Below are positions 8,926 through 16,975 of a stretch of DNA of 28,285 bases, piece by piece. Every line of letters starts with the position of its first letter. The stretch's first letter is position 1. The notes beneath the pieces are model-generated. The model was not told the origin of the DNA. It saw nothing but the letters and a program-made list of their open reading frames with translations, and ran no database searches. A program made the position numbers and the translations under genes. Source of the DNA: a virus; IMG/VR virus record IMGVR_UViG_3300031379_000016, positions 1-28,285 of that record; one strand, written 5' to 3'.

Positions 8926-8951
8926 AGAGCCCTGGAACGTTCCTGGGCCCA
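8926..8951 (-). terminator. Intercistronic hairpin after tail tube gene
   Basis: An inverted repeat centred on AACGTT (arms GCCCAGGAA and TTCCAGGGC on the minus strand, one mismatch) lies in the gap between the tail tube stop and the chaperone start. On the minus strand it is followed by TCTTACTTT, a weak U-rich tail. It may be a partial terminator lowering expression of genes after the abundant tail tube protein, or an mRNA-stabilising hairpin. Confidence 0.5.
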
Positions 8952-8961
8952 TTCTTTTTGA

Positions 8962-10491
8962 TTAGGCTTCGGCTGCGTCGGGCAGATAGTCGTAAAACGA
9001 CATCAACAGCGTATGATCGAAACCGGTGATTGCTCCGGTGCCAATCGCTGCTTCCTGTGTCAGCGGAATTCTAATTGCTTCATTTTGTGCTACATCCAAC
9101 CGACCATCACCCAGGGCGAGTAGTGGTATGTCGACTGTGATGCCTGCGTTCTCTTTGACAAGGTGCATGTCGAGAGTGACATCGCTGTTCGCTCGGATCG
9201 CGTTGACCGAGGTCACATCCATAAAGTAAGCTGTCAAACTACCAGTTACCTCAAAGTTACCGTGGGTTGCGTCGAACCCACCAAGTGTGCCGATTGCTTT
9301 GTCGGGAGAAACATTGTTGTTGATGGTTATGCTCATCTCTTCGGCGAATGCGAACAGCGGCGTAGGATTCTCGTCCGTGTCACTAACTATTGCCAGATTG
9401 ATGAGCGGTACGTTGGATGAAGTGTTGAAAGCCGACTCTTCGGTTAAAGACACTCTTGTACCACTCTTTATTCCAACGACGCCGGTACGCTGCTCAACAT
9501 CCATTGCGACGAATGCCATATCCAACATTGCTTTATCAGCAGTCGGGATATTCAAAGTCAACTCACTCGGAACAGCACCAACCAAATACTCAGATTGAAT
9601 CTGTGATGGAGATGCGTCATCAGGAGCACCGAGTTGACGCTCGATGTTATATGTTCGGCGTACAATGCTTGTGCCGGTTTCATTCTTGAGCACGCGACCG
9701 AAGAAGACTCGGATGGTCTTTGCAGCAGCAGTGTCAGCAGCCATGTCGGCCTGACACTTATCGATGACGATTGCATTTGCAGCGATAGAGCGGACACGGG
9801 CAAAACCCATTCCACTTGTATCGAATTGTGTTGCGGCTGCGTCACCACCGATATAGATGAATTCGCCAGGGACAAGACCCAATTCGGTTAGGGTTTTTGC
9901 GGTTGTGGTTAATTGCGGAAGTGATCCACTAACATCTACTTCCAGATCGCCCGTGGCAAACTCAAAGCCTACGGCGACGAGTTTGGCAGTTGCAGGCGGT
10001 GTTTCAGCCACCAATGTTTCAGCTACAGTCAATATGGTAGCTGTTACGGTCGTGACTTCCTTGAGCCCATTGTTTGCGGCATTAGTGAAGCCCGAAGCGT
10101 TGATAAGATCGCCTACTTCATAGACGTCAAGCCCAGAAGCGGCAGTGTATGTGCTGGTAGTGACACCAGTGATCTCACTGGCTCCACCAACTTCTGCTTT
10201 CACCCGCTGATCAGCGAAGAAGAAACCTTGCAAAACATTCTGCAAGCCTGCCTGCACGAGATCGTGATTGAGTGTTCCAGCAGCATCCAGATCAGTAGTC
10301 TGACCTTTGCGAAGCTGACGATCTGTTCGGAACGGATTCCTGGAAACCTTAGAGATCGAACCGCCAAAATCGGTGAAGCTATTTACATCGAGAGGATACC
10401 AGATAGGTGTTCCTGGTAGCGTCTTGATGGATGTTTCCTCAGCGAACGCTGTTTCCACTACATTTGAATTAATTTTGTTTACCGCTACCAT
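8962..10491 (-). CDS. Major tail tube protein
   Basis: This 509-residue protein has an internal duplication: a tail-tube-like motif near the N-terminus (FAEETSIKTLPGTPIWYPLDVNSF, quoted here only as a 24-residue region at about 16-39, key residues F16, E18, G27 and P29) and a second one near residues 320-350 (SGTRVSLTEESAFN). Two-domain tail tube subunits of about 500 residues are known in several siphovirus groups. Middle segments are Ala/Thr/Gly-rich beta structure typical of virion proteins. A strong AAGGAG ribosome binding site precedes the ATG. It lies between the tail terminator and the assembly chaperones, the expected site, and the hairpin after its stop suggests it is made in excess of downstream genes. 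Confidence 0.87.
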   Translation of the reverse strand: MVAVNKINSNVVETAFAEETSIKTLPGTPIWYPLDVNSFTDFGGSISKVSRNPFRTDRQLRKGQTTDLDAAGTLNHDLVQAGLQNVLQGFFFADQRVKAEVGGASEITGVTTSTYTAASGLDVYEVGDLINASGFTNAANNGLKEVTTVTATILTVAETLVAETPPATAKLVAVGFEFATGDLEVDVSGSLPQLTTTAKTLTELGLVPGEFIYIGGDAAATQFDTSGMGFARVRSIAANAIVIDKCQADMAADTAAAKTIRVFFGRVLKNETGTSIVRRTYNIERQLGAPDDASPSQIQSEYLVGAVPSELTLNIPTADKAMLDMAFVAMDVEQRTGVVGIKSGTRVSLTEESAFNTSSNVPLINLAIVSDTDENPTPLFAFAEEMSITINNNVSPDKAIGTLGGFDATHGNFEVTGSLTAYFMDVTSVNAIRANSDVTLDMHLVKENAGITVDIPLLALGDGRLDVAQNEAIRIPLTQEAAIGTGAITGFDHTLLMSFYDYLPDAAEA

Positions 10492-10501
10492 TTTTTACTC
10501 C

Positions 10502-10921
10502 TTACTGTATTAAGTCATACTCAAATTCAGCAATTACGTCTACTCTGAACCAGTTACCGTCTTCACCAACTTCCATTTCTGAAACATCGCCGATCCAAAT
10601 GTCACCGGCTGTTCCAGATCGCAAGCTTTCTGCGAACGCCGCAGAAATAATGTCACTATCTACTAAACCATCTTCGCGTGGAGTATAAATCTCCACAAAA
10701 ATAAAACCGGCCTGAGTGTTCTTACTCTTGCCGTCCATTCGACCGAGTGACGATCTTGAACCTCTTCGATGCCGTACTGCAATGCGAACCCACTTAATAG
10801 ATCCATCAGTTGGCACACTTTTGTTTGTGTCGTCATAGATTGCGTACAATGACTGTGCGTCCGCTACGGCTTTCAGCGGAACCAAAATTCTGTCCCTTGC
10901 GTCTGTACGCGATGCTATCAT
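10502..10921 (-). CDS. Tail terminator protein
   Basis: This 139-residue protein (MIASRTDARDRILVPLKAV) has an alpha-beta pattern with WVRIAVRHRRGSR, AGFIFVEIYTPREDG and NWFRVDVIAEFEY. This layout, a helix followed by strands with an incoming central VeiytP...G segment and a C-terminal strand, matches lambda gpU/HK97-type tail terminators, which cap the tail tube and join it to the head. It directly precedes the tail tube gene, the usual site. The ATG has only a weak ribosome binding site, and the previous stop is nine bases away, so re-initiation is likely. Confidence 0.72.
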   Translation of the reverse strand: MIASRTDARDRILVPLKAVADAQSLYAIYDDTNKSVPTDGSIKWVRIAVRHRRGSRSSLGRMDGKSKNTQAGFIFVEIYTPREDGLVDSDIISAAFAESLRSGTAGDIWIGDVSEMEVGEDGNWFRVDVIAEFEYDLIQ

Positions 10922-10930
10922 AGTTATATT

Positions 10931-11290
10931 TTACTGTCTTATTTGCAAAATGTAAAGCAAAATGTCTGATTTATTTGTTATTTTTTCAACATCAACTACA
11001 TTCCAAGTAGATGTATCAAGTGAATCTACGATTTTGGTGCCTCTTTCAATATTGATTGTCTCACTGGGTATTAACAGCACCTTCTGATCACCACGCTTGA
11101 TATGATCGCCATCGATCTGAGAAGCTTTGTACCGGACAAATACGCCGGTAGCTGCGGTTGGTGTTCCAGCTACATTACCCCGCCACGGCTTATTAGCATC
11201 TGACTCGACTCCAGGAACGGCGATAGTTAATGCTCTGCCTTCCTCATCAATCAGCTCTTCAACCCATGCCCATTCAGTAGGAAGTGCCAT
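10931..11290 (-). CDS. Head closure/neck protein
   Basis: The start is taken at MALPTEWAWVEEL (ATG 11288-11290), with GGGAG upstream and a one-base overlap with the stop of the preceding gene (TAATG). That gives 119 residues, with beta-rich segments GVFVRYKASQI, VLLIPSETINIERG and a C-terminal DILLYILQIRQ. The size, fold pattern and place between the connector and the tail terminator fit the head closure (stopper) protein family, which forms a ring below the connector; sequence motifs are too weak for more certainty. A longer upstream frame is only overlap with the neighbour. Confidence 0.62.
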   Translation of the reverse strand: MALPTEWAWVEELIDEEGRALTIAVPGVESDANKPWRGNVAGTPTAATGVFVRYKASQIDGDHIKRGDQKVLLIPSETINIERGTKIVDSLDTSTWNVVDVEKITNKSDILLYILQIRQ

Positions 11291-11808
11291 TAACTTCTCC
11301 CAAGAGTACACCGAGTGGATGCTAATAGTCGTGTACGTTTCATTTTCCCATCGGCCACGGGGAAAGCCGTCCACGCTGTTCTGCTTGGATTAAAATATTC
11401 AGTTTCTTTCTCAAGCACGTCGGCTTTCTTACGGATCTTCTTTACTGATTTACCAGACGTATCAATATTCGCTGTTGCATATAGAGTACCAGCTATTGAC
11501 GCCATTGCGTATTCAGCACAGGCTTCTTTTAATTCTTCTGGGTAGTCATTCAACAGTAAGCCGTTTGTCTGGTCATAGACACCAGATCGCGGGCACTCAG
11601 TAGATTGATCCGCATCTTTACGAGAGCCCGCGAACGTCCATCTGGTATCTATGTAATCCGTTGCCCTGACAATCGCGTACTCGATCTCCGTATCGCTTGC
11701 GGTGTACACATTATTGCGGTCATCATGGTAGGCTTTGAATTCAACAGCCGTGATGTATCCGTTTGCTGTACTTAGTGGTGCATCGGGAGTTTGTACTATG
11801 AAAGCCAT
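11290..11808 (-). CDS. Head-tail connector (DnaT-like adaptor family)
   Basis: This 172-residue protein starts MAFIVQTPDAPLSTANGYITAVEFKAYHDD and continues with YAIVRATDYIDTRWTF, CPRSGV and PEELKEACAEYAMAS. The series Y.t..ef.aY...R...y...sd.e.e.ai..At.yid.rw.f.G.r......wPR.gv......iP..lk.A..E.A is the signature of helical connector (adaptor) proteins often annotated as putative DnaT-like; despite that name the family acts at the portal-neck interface. The start overlaps the end of the previous gene by 13 bases, with a GAGG ribosome binding site. Length is usual for the family. Confidence 0.8.
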   Translation of the reverse strand: MAFIVQTPDAPLSTANGYITAVEFKAYHDDRNNVYTASDTEIEYAIVRATDYIDTRWTFAGSRKDADQSTECPRSGVYDQTNGLLLNDYPEELKEACAEYAMASIAGTLYATANIDTSGKSVKKIRKKADVLEKETEYFNPSRTAWTAFPVADGKMKRTRLLASTRCTLGRS

Positions 11809-12287
11809 GTCTCGATAACCTCAACGATTTCTTGCTTTGTGACAGTTGGATCTTCCATGATACTCGCAACATCCGCTACTTTCGGATGAGGGTTTGTGTC
11901 CTGCTCAATCCATTCTTCTTTGTTTGTTTTATTTACGGCGGCGATGATTGCTTGCTGCCTGGGGTTCGGTGTTGAGACGTCATCTTCTTTGTCTTCGACT
12001 TCCTGCTTAGACATAACAGCAGAATCATCTACCCTGATTGCCTTGGCCTCTTCTGCTTCTGCCTTCGGATCTTCCTTGACTTCTTCTTTTGCCGCTTCCT
12101 TGGGCTGATTCGTCAGGTTCTCAAACCTAACCTGATAGCTTGTGGTGAAGTATTTTCTCAAACCTACTTCATCATTCGCGGGAATCATTGTCTCACAAAC
12201 GCCGTCAACAAATTGACGTTTACGTAGTACGATTGTTTTGCCTTCAAGGCCACCTGTCAGGGTCATTCGGATTTTTTGAAGTTGCAT
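11796..12287 (-). CDS. Virion-associated linker protein, unknown function
   Basis: This 163-residue protein has a beta-rich first 55 residues (KIRMTLTGGLEGKTIVLRKRQFV, ending with a YQVRFEN segment), a charged low-complexity middle rich in Glu, Lys and Ala (EAAKEEVKEDPKAEAEEAKA), and a helical C-terminus (TKQEIVEVIETWLS). An N-terminal domain of this type, resembling small phage proteins that start mkirmt....., often lies between the capsid and connector genes; its role is unknown. Preceded by a strong CAGGAGA ribosome binding site right after a long hairpin. Confidence 0.65.
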   Translation of the reverse strand: MQLQKIRMTLTGGLEGKTIVLRKRQFVDGVCETMIPANDEVGLRKYFTTSYQVRFENLTNQPKEAAKEEVKEDPKAEAEEAKAIRVDDSAVMSKQEVEDKEDDVSTPNPRQQAIIAAVNKTNKEEWIEQDTNPHPKVADVASIMEDPTVTKQEIVEVIETWLS

Positions 12288-12308
12288 AATTAGTCTCCTG
12301 ATAATAGA

Positions 12309-12340
12309 AGAGTGGCCCAGGAATGTTCCTGGGCCACTCT
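12309..12340 (-). terminator. Perfect 15-bp palindromic hairpin, likely terminator/attenuator
   Basis: Arms AGAGTGGCCCAGGAA and TTCCTGGGCCACTCT pair perfectly around two bases. The hairpin begins 14 bases after the stop of the upstream head protein and on the minus strand is followed by TTCTATTAT, a moderate U-rich tail. It probably reduces read-through into connector and tail genes after highly expressed head genes. Confidence 0.6.
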
Positions 12341-12353
12341 TTATTGGTTTCGG

Positions 12354-12923
12354 TTAGCTTCCTGAGCCAAGCTCATACATCACGGTAGGAGTCACAACAT
12401 CGTTCAGCACGACATTCAGTGCATCAGCCTCAGCACCTTCGTGGGTGATCGTGCCGATAAACGCGGGGAAACTTATCGAAGGATCGTCCCAAGTAACAGG
12501 CGGCAAAAACTCAACTGTAACTGTTTGATCCCCAAGAGCATCCGTAGTCTCAGCAACCTTGAGGTTAGGTGTGGAGTATGCAGCACCTGCGATGGATGAA
12601 GTGAGGTTCAACGCTATGACGGCGAGAGCACCTATGGAATCAAAGTCAGCGACAGTGACGCCGGTGACAGTGACGGACTCAGTGACGGAGTCATCTGTGT
12701 CTGTGATGGTGATCTTCAATCTCCAACCAGCAAGGTCAGCAGGATCAGCAAGCAACACAGGTGTAGATGCTATCCAGGCAGCGTCGCTGGGAAGATGCAG
12801 ATAGGCCCTGGCTGCTAAAATAGCTTCGGCACTTGACTCTGCATTAATGATAAGTGAATCTTTGCCTTCAACTAAGTCACACTTAGCATCTTCGGGCACT
12901 TTAAGGTAATAAAATCCGGCCAT
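12354..12923 (-). CDS. Head decoration/minor head protein, copy 2
   Basis: This 189-residue protein has an N-terminal FYYLKVPEDAKCDLVEG segment, an ESSAEAILAARAYL helix, and a C-terminal beta-domain (WRLKITITDTDDSVTESVTV and QTVTVEFLPPVTW). It shares its layout with the next gene upstream (IYTITLPEGAKSLLHDG, GSSAEALTAVKAI), so the two are tandem paralogues. GAAAGGAAA precedes the ATG. The pair follows the major capsid gene, the common location of head decoration proteins; that role is inference. No signal peptide or membrane segment. Confidence 0.65.
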   Translation of the reverse strand: MAGFYYLKVPEDAKCDLVEGKDSLIINAESSAEAILAARAYLHLPSDAAWIASTPVLLADPADLAGWRLKITITDTDDSVTESVTVTGVTVADFDSIGALAVIALNLTSSIAGAAYSTPNLKVAETTDALGDQTVTVEFLPPVTWDDPSISFPAFIGTITHEGAEADALNVVLNDVVTPTVMYELGSGS

Positions 12924-12982
12924 CTTTCAATTTCCTTTCATTCGACTTCCATCGATTATTAGTTTCAGTTTACCTATACCTC

Positions 12983-13537
12983 TTACTTATACGAACCAAT
13001 GACTCTCGGTGTAGGACAGTCTGCGAGGATGTCCACAGTCAGGTCGGCTGTGGACTCACCGTCATCCACGATGTTGGCGAAGAATTTTGCTGTCAACACT
13101 TCGCCGTTGGGGCCGATAGCTGTAGCTGTGACAACTTTGTCACCAACATCATCGGTGCCACTACCAGTAGCAATCAAAAGTGTTCCTACTTTACCATGTG
13201 TGGCTTCGGGAGTCCAACTTGAAGTATATGTCACTTCACAAAGGACTTCAAGAGCAGTGGCCACATCATCCCAAGTGTCTCCTGCGAGACCGGTGTATGC
13301 AAAGACAGCAGGTGTGCCAGCGGGATCGACCGTGATCGTGAAGACTACGCCTTCAAGATCTTGAACCTTCTCAGTGATAGTCGCCTGATCCCAAACAACA
13401 TTCAGATCCTCAGAGGATATTGCCTTGACAGCAGTTAATGCCTCAGCAGAGGAACCTGCTTCAACTACATGCTGAGTTATGCCATCATGGAGAAGCGATT
13501 TTGCACCTTCGGGTAGAGTTATTGTATAAATCATCAT
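12983..13537 (-). CDS. Head decoration/minor head protein, copy 1
   Basis: This 184-residue protein is a paralogue of the next gene downstream: a short N-terminal strand (IYTITLPEGAK), a helix with GSSAEAL, a WDQATI segment and then a two-part beta domain (VVFTITVDPAG, VGTLLIATGSG). Acidic, no Cys-rich or membrane segments. Two consecutive ATGs (13535-13537 and 13532-13534) follow AAGGG; the second has better spacing, so one residue may be trimmed. It is the first gene after the capsid terminator and hence probably less expressed than the capsid gene. Head decoration is a guess from position. Confidence 0.65.
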   Translation of the reverse strand: MMIYTITLPEGAKSLLHDGITQHVVEAGSSAEALTAVKAISSEDLNVVWDQATITEKVQDLEGVVFTITVDPAGTPAVFAYTGLAGDTWDDVATALEVLCEVTYTSSWTPEATHGKVGTLLIATGSGTDDVGDKVVTATAIGPNGEVLTAKFFANIVDDGESTADLTVDILADCPTPRVIGSYK

Positions 13538-13562
13538 GTTCCCTTTTCAAACAAACAAAGAA

Positions 13563-13584
13563 GAGGGAGTCCTAAGACTCCCTC
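13563..13584 (-). terminator. Rho-independent terminator after capsid gene
   Basis: Arms GAGGGAGTC and GACTCCCTC (9 bp, perfect) with loop TTAG on the minus strand, followed by TTCTTTGTTTGTTT. It lies 17 bases past the capsid stop. With the promoter at 14.65 kb this could frame a capsid transcript; some read-through must feed downstream genes, which have no promoter I can see. Confidence 0.75.
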
Positions 13585-13601
13585 ATTACGTTGCGGTATT
13601 C

Positions 13602-14522
13602 TTAGTTAAGAATGCCTTCGGCTGCGGCCAGTCCCAGCTCAGAGAACAGGGCCAGACCACAATACCACTTGACACGCCAGATGTGCTCGTCTTTCGACTC
13701 AGCTTCACCTACGTCAACCACGTGAAGGCCGTAAGCGTTCGCGGCGGTTAAGCCGAGCAAACCGGTCTTCATTCCGCCGTCATCAAAGACGCCAGCGAAG
13801 ATTGTGGTACAAACGGCACCAGAGGCACCCTTGACCTGATTCGTGGGAATCCAGTCGTTCCTCAGAATCGGAACACCAGAATATGCCGGAACATTCTTGC
13901 CACTGGGTAGCTCGAATACTTCTGTCATCGATACACCACCGAGTGCACGAAGCAGACTCTTGTAACTTCGGATCGTGCGGGCGTGCATAACGAGATAATC
14001 GACTTCGCCATCTTTCGCGGTTACGAGGTCGAGCATCTCATCCAATATGGTGAAGCTCAGGTTCGAGCCATCTGTGGCGGTCGTGGCCTTCTGGCCGGAA
14101 GCACACAGATTGATGAGGCCGTTGAATTCGTCCGAGGCACCGGAACCGTTGATGAGCTGATCCTGATACTCACGGCCAGCACTCTTGGCTTTGGATGCGA
14201 TCTGGACGCCTGCCTGATCATTCTTGGCTGAACGAGTGGCCTGAATCAGACCATCGACTTCTGCATCACCGATTATCTTGGTGAGCGAGCTTGTCACCTG
14301 GGTGAAAGTCGCAGCAGCTTTGGCGTTGATTGTTCCACCGACGCCAATAGCCTCTACGTCACCAAGAGCATTTTCGCGGTTATACGCTAAAGCGTTACCA
14401 TCGATGCCCTCGAACGGAAGCAACTGGTACATGTGATTGACGGTGATGATGCTTTCGATCAAACCAGAGGTCAGTTGATCTTGTGCGAGTTTCGCACTTT
14501 CTGCTAATGTTACACTTGCCAT
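13602..14522 (-). CDS. Major capsid protein (HK97-fold type)
   Basis: This 306-residue protein starts MASVTLAESAKLAQDQLTSG and has LIESIITVNHMYQLLPFEGI, the N-terminal arrangement of small HK97-fold capsid proteins lacking a long delta domain. Further typical segments are YQDQLINGSGASDEFNGL, DYLVMHARTIRSYKSLLRAL, and GVPILRNDWIP followed by TTIFAGVFDDG. There is a strong AAAGGAG ribosome binding site. It follows the scaffold gene, has its own consensus promoter (14,625-14,653) and is closed by a terminator hairpin, as expected for the most abundant virion protein. Confidence 0.92.
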   Translation of the reverse strand: MASVTLAESAKLAQDQLTSGLIESIITVNHMYQLLPFEGIDGNALAYNRENALGDVEAIGVGGTINAKAAATFTQVTSSLTKIIGDAEVDGLIQATRSAKNDQAGVQIASKAKSAGREYQDQLINGSGASDEFNGLINLCASGQKATTATDGSNLSFTILDEMLDLVTAKDGEVDYLVMHARTIRSYKSLLRALGGVSMTEVFELPSGKNVPAYSGVPILRNDWIPTNQVKGASGAVCTTIFAGVFDDGGMKTGLLGLTAANAYGLHVVDVGEAESKDEHIWRVKWYCGLALFSELGLAAAEGILN

Positions 14523-14624
14523 TTTTATTCTCCTTTTCGGTTACGGTTCAATTTTCAATTAGCACATTGAAAACATCGCGTTTCCGGCCAGGGTCGCCCT
14601 TGCCAAGTGCCTCATTCAGTCTGT

Positions 14625-14653
14625 ATTATAATATTATCGGACTCAGAAGTCAA
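14625..14653 (-). promoter_or_regulatory. Consensus promoter for the capsid gene with embedded TTATCGGAC site
   Basis: On the minus strand TTGACT (14,648-14,653) and TATAAT (14,625-14,630) are 17 bases apart. The expected transcript start is near 14,618, giving a leader of about 95 bases to the capsid ATG. The spacer holds AGTCCGATAA, the motif repeated at the right end of the window, and the region is flanked by an inverted repeat (see separate entry). Confidence 0.85.
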
Positions 14654-14679
14654 GGGAAATCTGCTCCTGAGTCCGATTA
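14634..14679. repeat. Inverted repeat spanning the capsid promoter -35
   Basis: TCGGACTCAG (14,637-14,646) pairs with CTGAGTCCGA (14,667-14,676), extending to 12 of 13 matches with TTA/TAA ends. The arms lie on either side of the -35 box. It can be read as an operator, as a long-loop hairpin ending the scaffold transcript, or both. Confidence 0.7.
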
Positions 14680-14691
14680 TTTTGAAAATTT

Positions 14692-15510
14692 CTACTTCTT
14701 TTTAGCAGCACCTAACCCAGCAGAGATCTTCTGGGCCGGTGTTTGATTCTTACTATTACTGTTTCTGCGAACACCTACTTGTGTGTGCTGCGTCTGTGAA
14801 CCACCACCAGATGAAGCTTGCTGTGAGGGGAAGAGCTGCTTGAATTCCGAGGATTCGGACATTTCGGCCAACAATTCATCAGCCTGCATCAATTCGCCGG
14901 CACGATCCGCATTCTTGGAATAGCGAGGCTCGCCAGCCGAATCGACGATAATGACTTGAGGAACCTCATTTACTTCCTGAATCTTCATTTGCTGTTTAGC
15001 AAAAGGTGCAACCAACTTCGCATTTAGTCCCTGGTATCCAGCGGATGCGTGCATGACAGCGGTGTCAAGCATGTAGTTGTGAAGTGTTGACTTTTGAGCA
15101 GTTAGCAAACCATCCTTTTCAGCCAATGCTTTTGTTAATGCTTCGCCGTGCTCTTTCTTGATCGTAGATATTCTCGTCTGAATATCTTGCTGATTTGTTG
15201 ATGCCTGAGCAGTCAACTCTTCGATCTTTGCCTGGACACTCTGATGAATCGCTTCCGGAGTGTCGCCATAATCTGCCAAGAGTGTTAGGTCGATTGTTTT
15301 GGCCTTCTTGGCTGTTTCCACGTCACCGCGTGCCTTCGTCAAAGCTCCATTGAGCCCAGATATGACGGCAATCGCTGCGGTCGTGACTGAGTCGGTCTTG
15401 AGCTGAAAACCTTCGTCTTCGCCCTCAACTTCTTCGTAGAAGGCTTGAAGGTTTTGCGGTACAGCATCAAGTTTCTCGACTTTGCGGTTCTTGGTGAAAT
15501 CAAATTTCAT
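14692..15510 (-). CDS. Scaffolding protein
   Basis: This 272-residue protein is acidic and helix-rich. A coiled-coil stretch covers about residues 60-145 (GALTKARGDVETAKKAK through EHGEALTKALAEKDGLL), and the C-terminus is Gln/Ser-rich and ends basic (AGLGAAKKK). Scaffold proteins of this type bind capsid subunits through a basic C-terminal tail and leave before maturation. Position between portal and capsid genes is canonical. Two ATGs lie behind GAAAGGA (15,514-15,516 and 15,508-15,510); the second has the better spacing, so I chose MKFDFTKN. No protease domain is evident. Confidence 0.82.
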   Translation of the reverse strand: MKFDFTKNRKVEKLDAVPQNLQAFYEEVEGEDEGFQLKTDSVTTAAIAVISGLNGALTKARGDVETAKKAKTIDLTLLADYGDTPEAIHQSVQAKIEELTAQASTNQQDIQTRISTIKKEHGEALTKALAEKDGLLTAQKSTLHNYMLDTAVMHASAGYQGLNAKLVAPFAKQQMKIQEVNEVPQVIIVDSAGEPRYSKNADRAGELMQADELLAEMSESSEFKQLFPSQQASSGGGSQTQHTQVGVRRNSNSKNQTPAQKISAGLGAAKKK

Positions 15511-15551
15511 GTTCATGTTCCTTTCATTAAATAAATATTCAGGGTTCCGGT

Positions 15552-16973
15552 TTACTCATCATTTTCATTATTGTTAGCATCAGGAGTTTTGTCAGACTTT
15601 TTGAAATTAACAAACTCTTCTGATAATATGCCACGACGTTGTAGCTCTTTCAGATATTCTTCTGTGGTTAACCCACCTTCGTTCCAGGTGTTGTATAACG
15701 TTTGTAATTCAACTGCTTCCGGTGATGTGAATTCAGTCGGCACCATCGCCCTACCAGAGTGACTTTTTCTCATCCAATCAGACATCATCCGTAACGCATT
15801 ATTCATCGCATCATTGAAGCGGAAAGTGACATCTTGAAGTGGTGACGTAGCCTCGGTTGAATCAAGATTTCTTGCAGAAGCTGATTCACGATCAGGACGC
15901 TCTTTTGTAAATTCTGCCCCGTATGATTGCATTCGCTTTTCAAGATCTTGAAGATCTTTTCGACCAGCTTCAATCGCAGCACCTTTATGTTCGACATAAT
16001 AAAATCGAGCAGCAGGATCAGGAGTATACAACCATTCTTTAGGCCCAATAACCAATCGGCCTTCCTCATCATCTCCACCTGAACATGCGAGCATTGGAAA
16101 TCGAGCTACAGTAAGGATCGAAATCTGATCAGACATGGACTGCCAGTGACGAATATTCAAGTCAGCAAGATCGTCCAATGGAGACTTACCTACCATGAAG
16201 CCTTGACGATCTGCATAGAATGTCACCAGCGGAATATAATCAATGTCCATCCAGAAAGTTTCTACTACCTGCCAAACTTCTTTTTCGTCTTGCTGATAAA
16301 TATCCACTCGTACTTTCTGAACAAAATTTGGCTCATCATCTGTACCAGCATTATACATATCTACTTCGAGGACTCGAATCTGTGTAGTAACAACTTCTTC
16401 CCACCCGTCAAGTGACACTACATCTTCTTGAATTCTAATATGTGTCAAAACTTCTTTACCATTAACTCTCATTGACAATGCAAAGATAAGTTGTTCTGGC
16501 CTGATGTGCACAAAATATGGCCGGATATTCATTCGATCATCATCAGCCATTGATCGAGGCTGATCAATTTCAACACGAGGAAATTCAACCAGTACATGAC
16601 TAAATGCTTTTGCAACACCATCTTTGAACCAGCTACGAGCAAATACATCGAGATTATTGCCGTTAAGATCAACATCATTTATTAGTGGGTTGAGATGGCT
16701 GGCAAAATCATCTGTGTATTGAATTTGGCATCCAAAGGGTTTACCAACCCACATCCGAATCGTCAAGTCCACCATATTAAATAATACATTACCAGCGATA
16801 CGATCAGCATAGTTTGCCTTTGTCTCATGTTCGTGACGCGGGGCCATATCTTCGCCGGCAACACGCATTGCTTCGGTTCCGGCAAGCAATGTGTCCATCT
16901 TAAACCAGCGATTTTGCATAGCCTGATAAGCTAAACTTGCTGTCGCTACTGTCGCTTCATCTTTTTTTGCCAT
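15552..16973 (-). CDS. Portal protein (DUF4055 type)
   Basis: This 473-residue protein has the order typical of the DUF4055 portal family: an N-terminal helical part with NYADRIAGNVLFNMVDLTIR, a WFKDGVAKAFSHVLVEFP segment, IRPEQLIFALSMRVNGKEVL, PLDDLADLNIRHWQSMSDQ followed by ILTVARFPML, and a C-terminal helix with SARNLDSTEATSPLQ and an Asn/Asp/Glu tail. Twelve copies form the ring through which DNA enters and leaves the head. I start at MAKKDEATV (ATG 16,971-16,973), two bases after the terL stop with AAAGGA upstream; the longer frame to 17,012 lies inside terL. The length is usual. Confidence 0.88.
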   Translation of the reverse strand: MAKKDEATVATASLAYQAMQNRWFKMDTLLAGTEAMRVAGEDMAPRHEHETKANYADRIAGNVLFNMVDLTIRMWVGKPFGCQIQYTDDFASHLNPLINDVDLNGNNLDVFARSWFKDGVAKAFSHVLVEFPRVEIDQPRSMADDDRMNIRPYFVHIRPEQLIFALSMRVNGKEVLTHIRIQEDVVSLDGWEEVVTTQIRVLEVDMYNAGTDDEPNFVQKVRVDIYQQDEKEVWQVVETFWMDIDYIPLVTFYADRQGFMVGKSPLDDLADLNIRHWQSMSDQISILTVARFPMLACSGGDDEEGRLVIGPKEWLYTPDPAARFYYVEHKGAAIEAGRKDLQDLEKRMQSYGAEFTKERPDRESASARNLDSTEATSPLQDVTFRFNDAMNNALRMMSDWMRKSHSGRAMVPTEFTSPEAVELQTLYNTWNEGGLTTEEYLKELQRRGILSEEFVNFKKSDKTPDANNNENDE

Positions 16974-16975
16974 TT

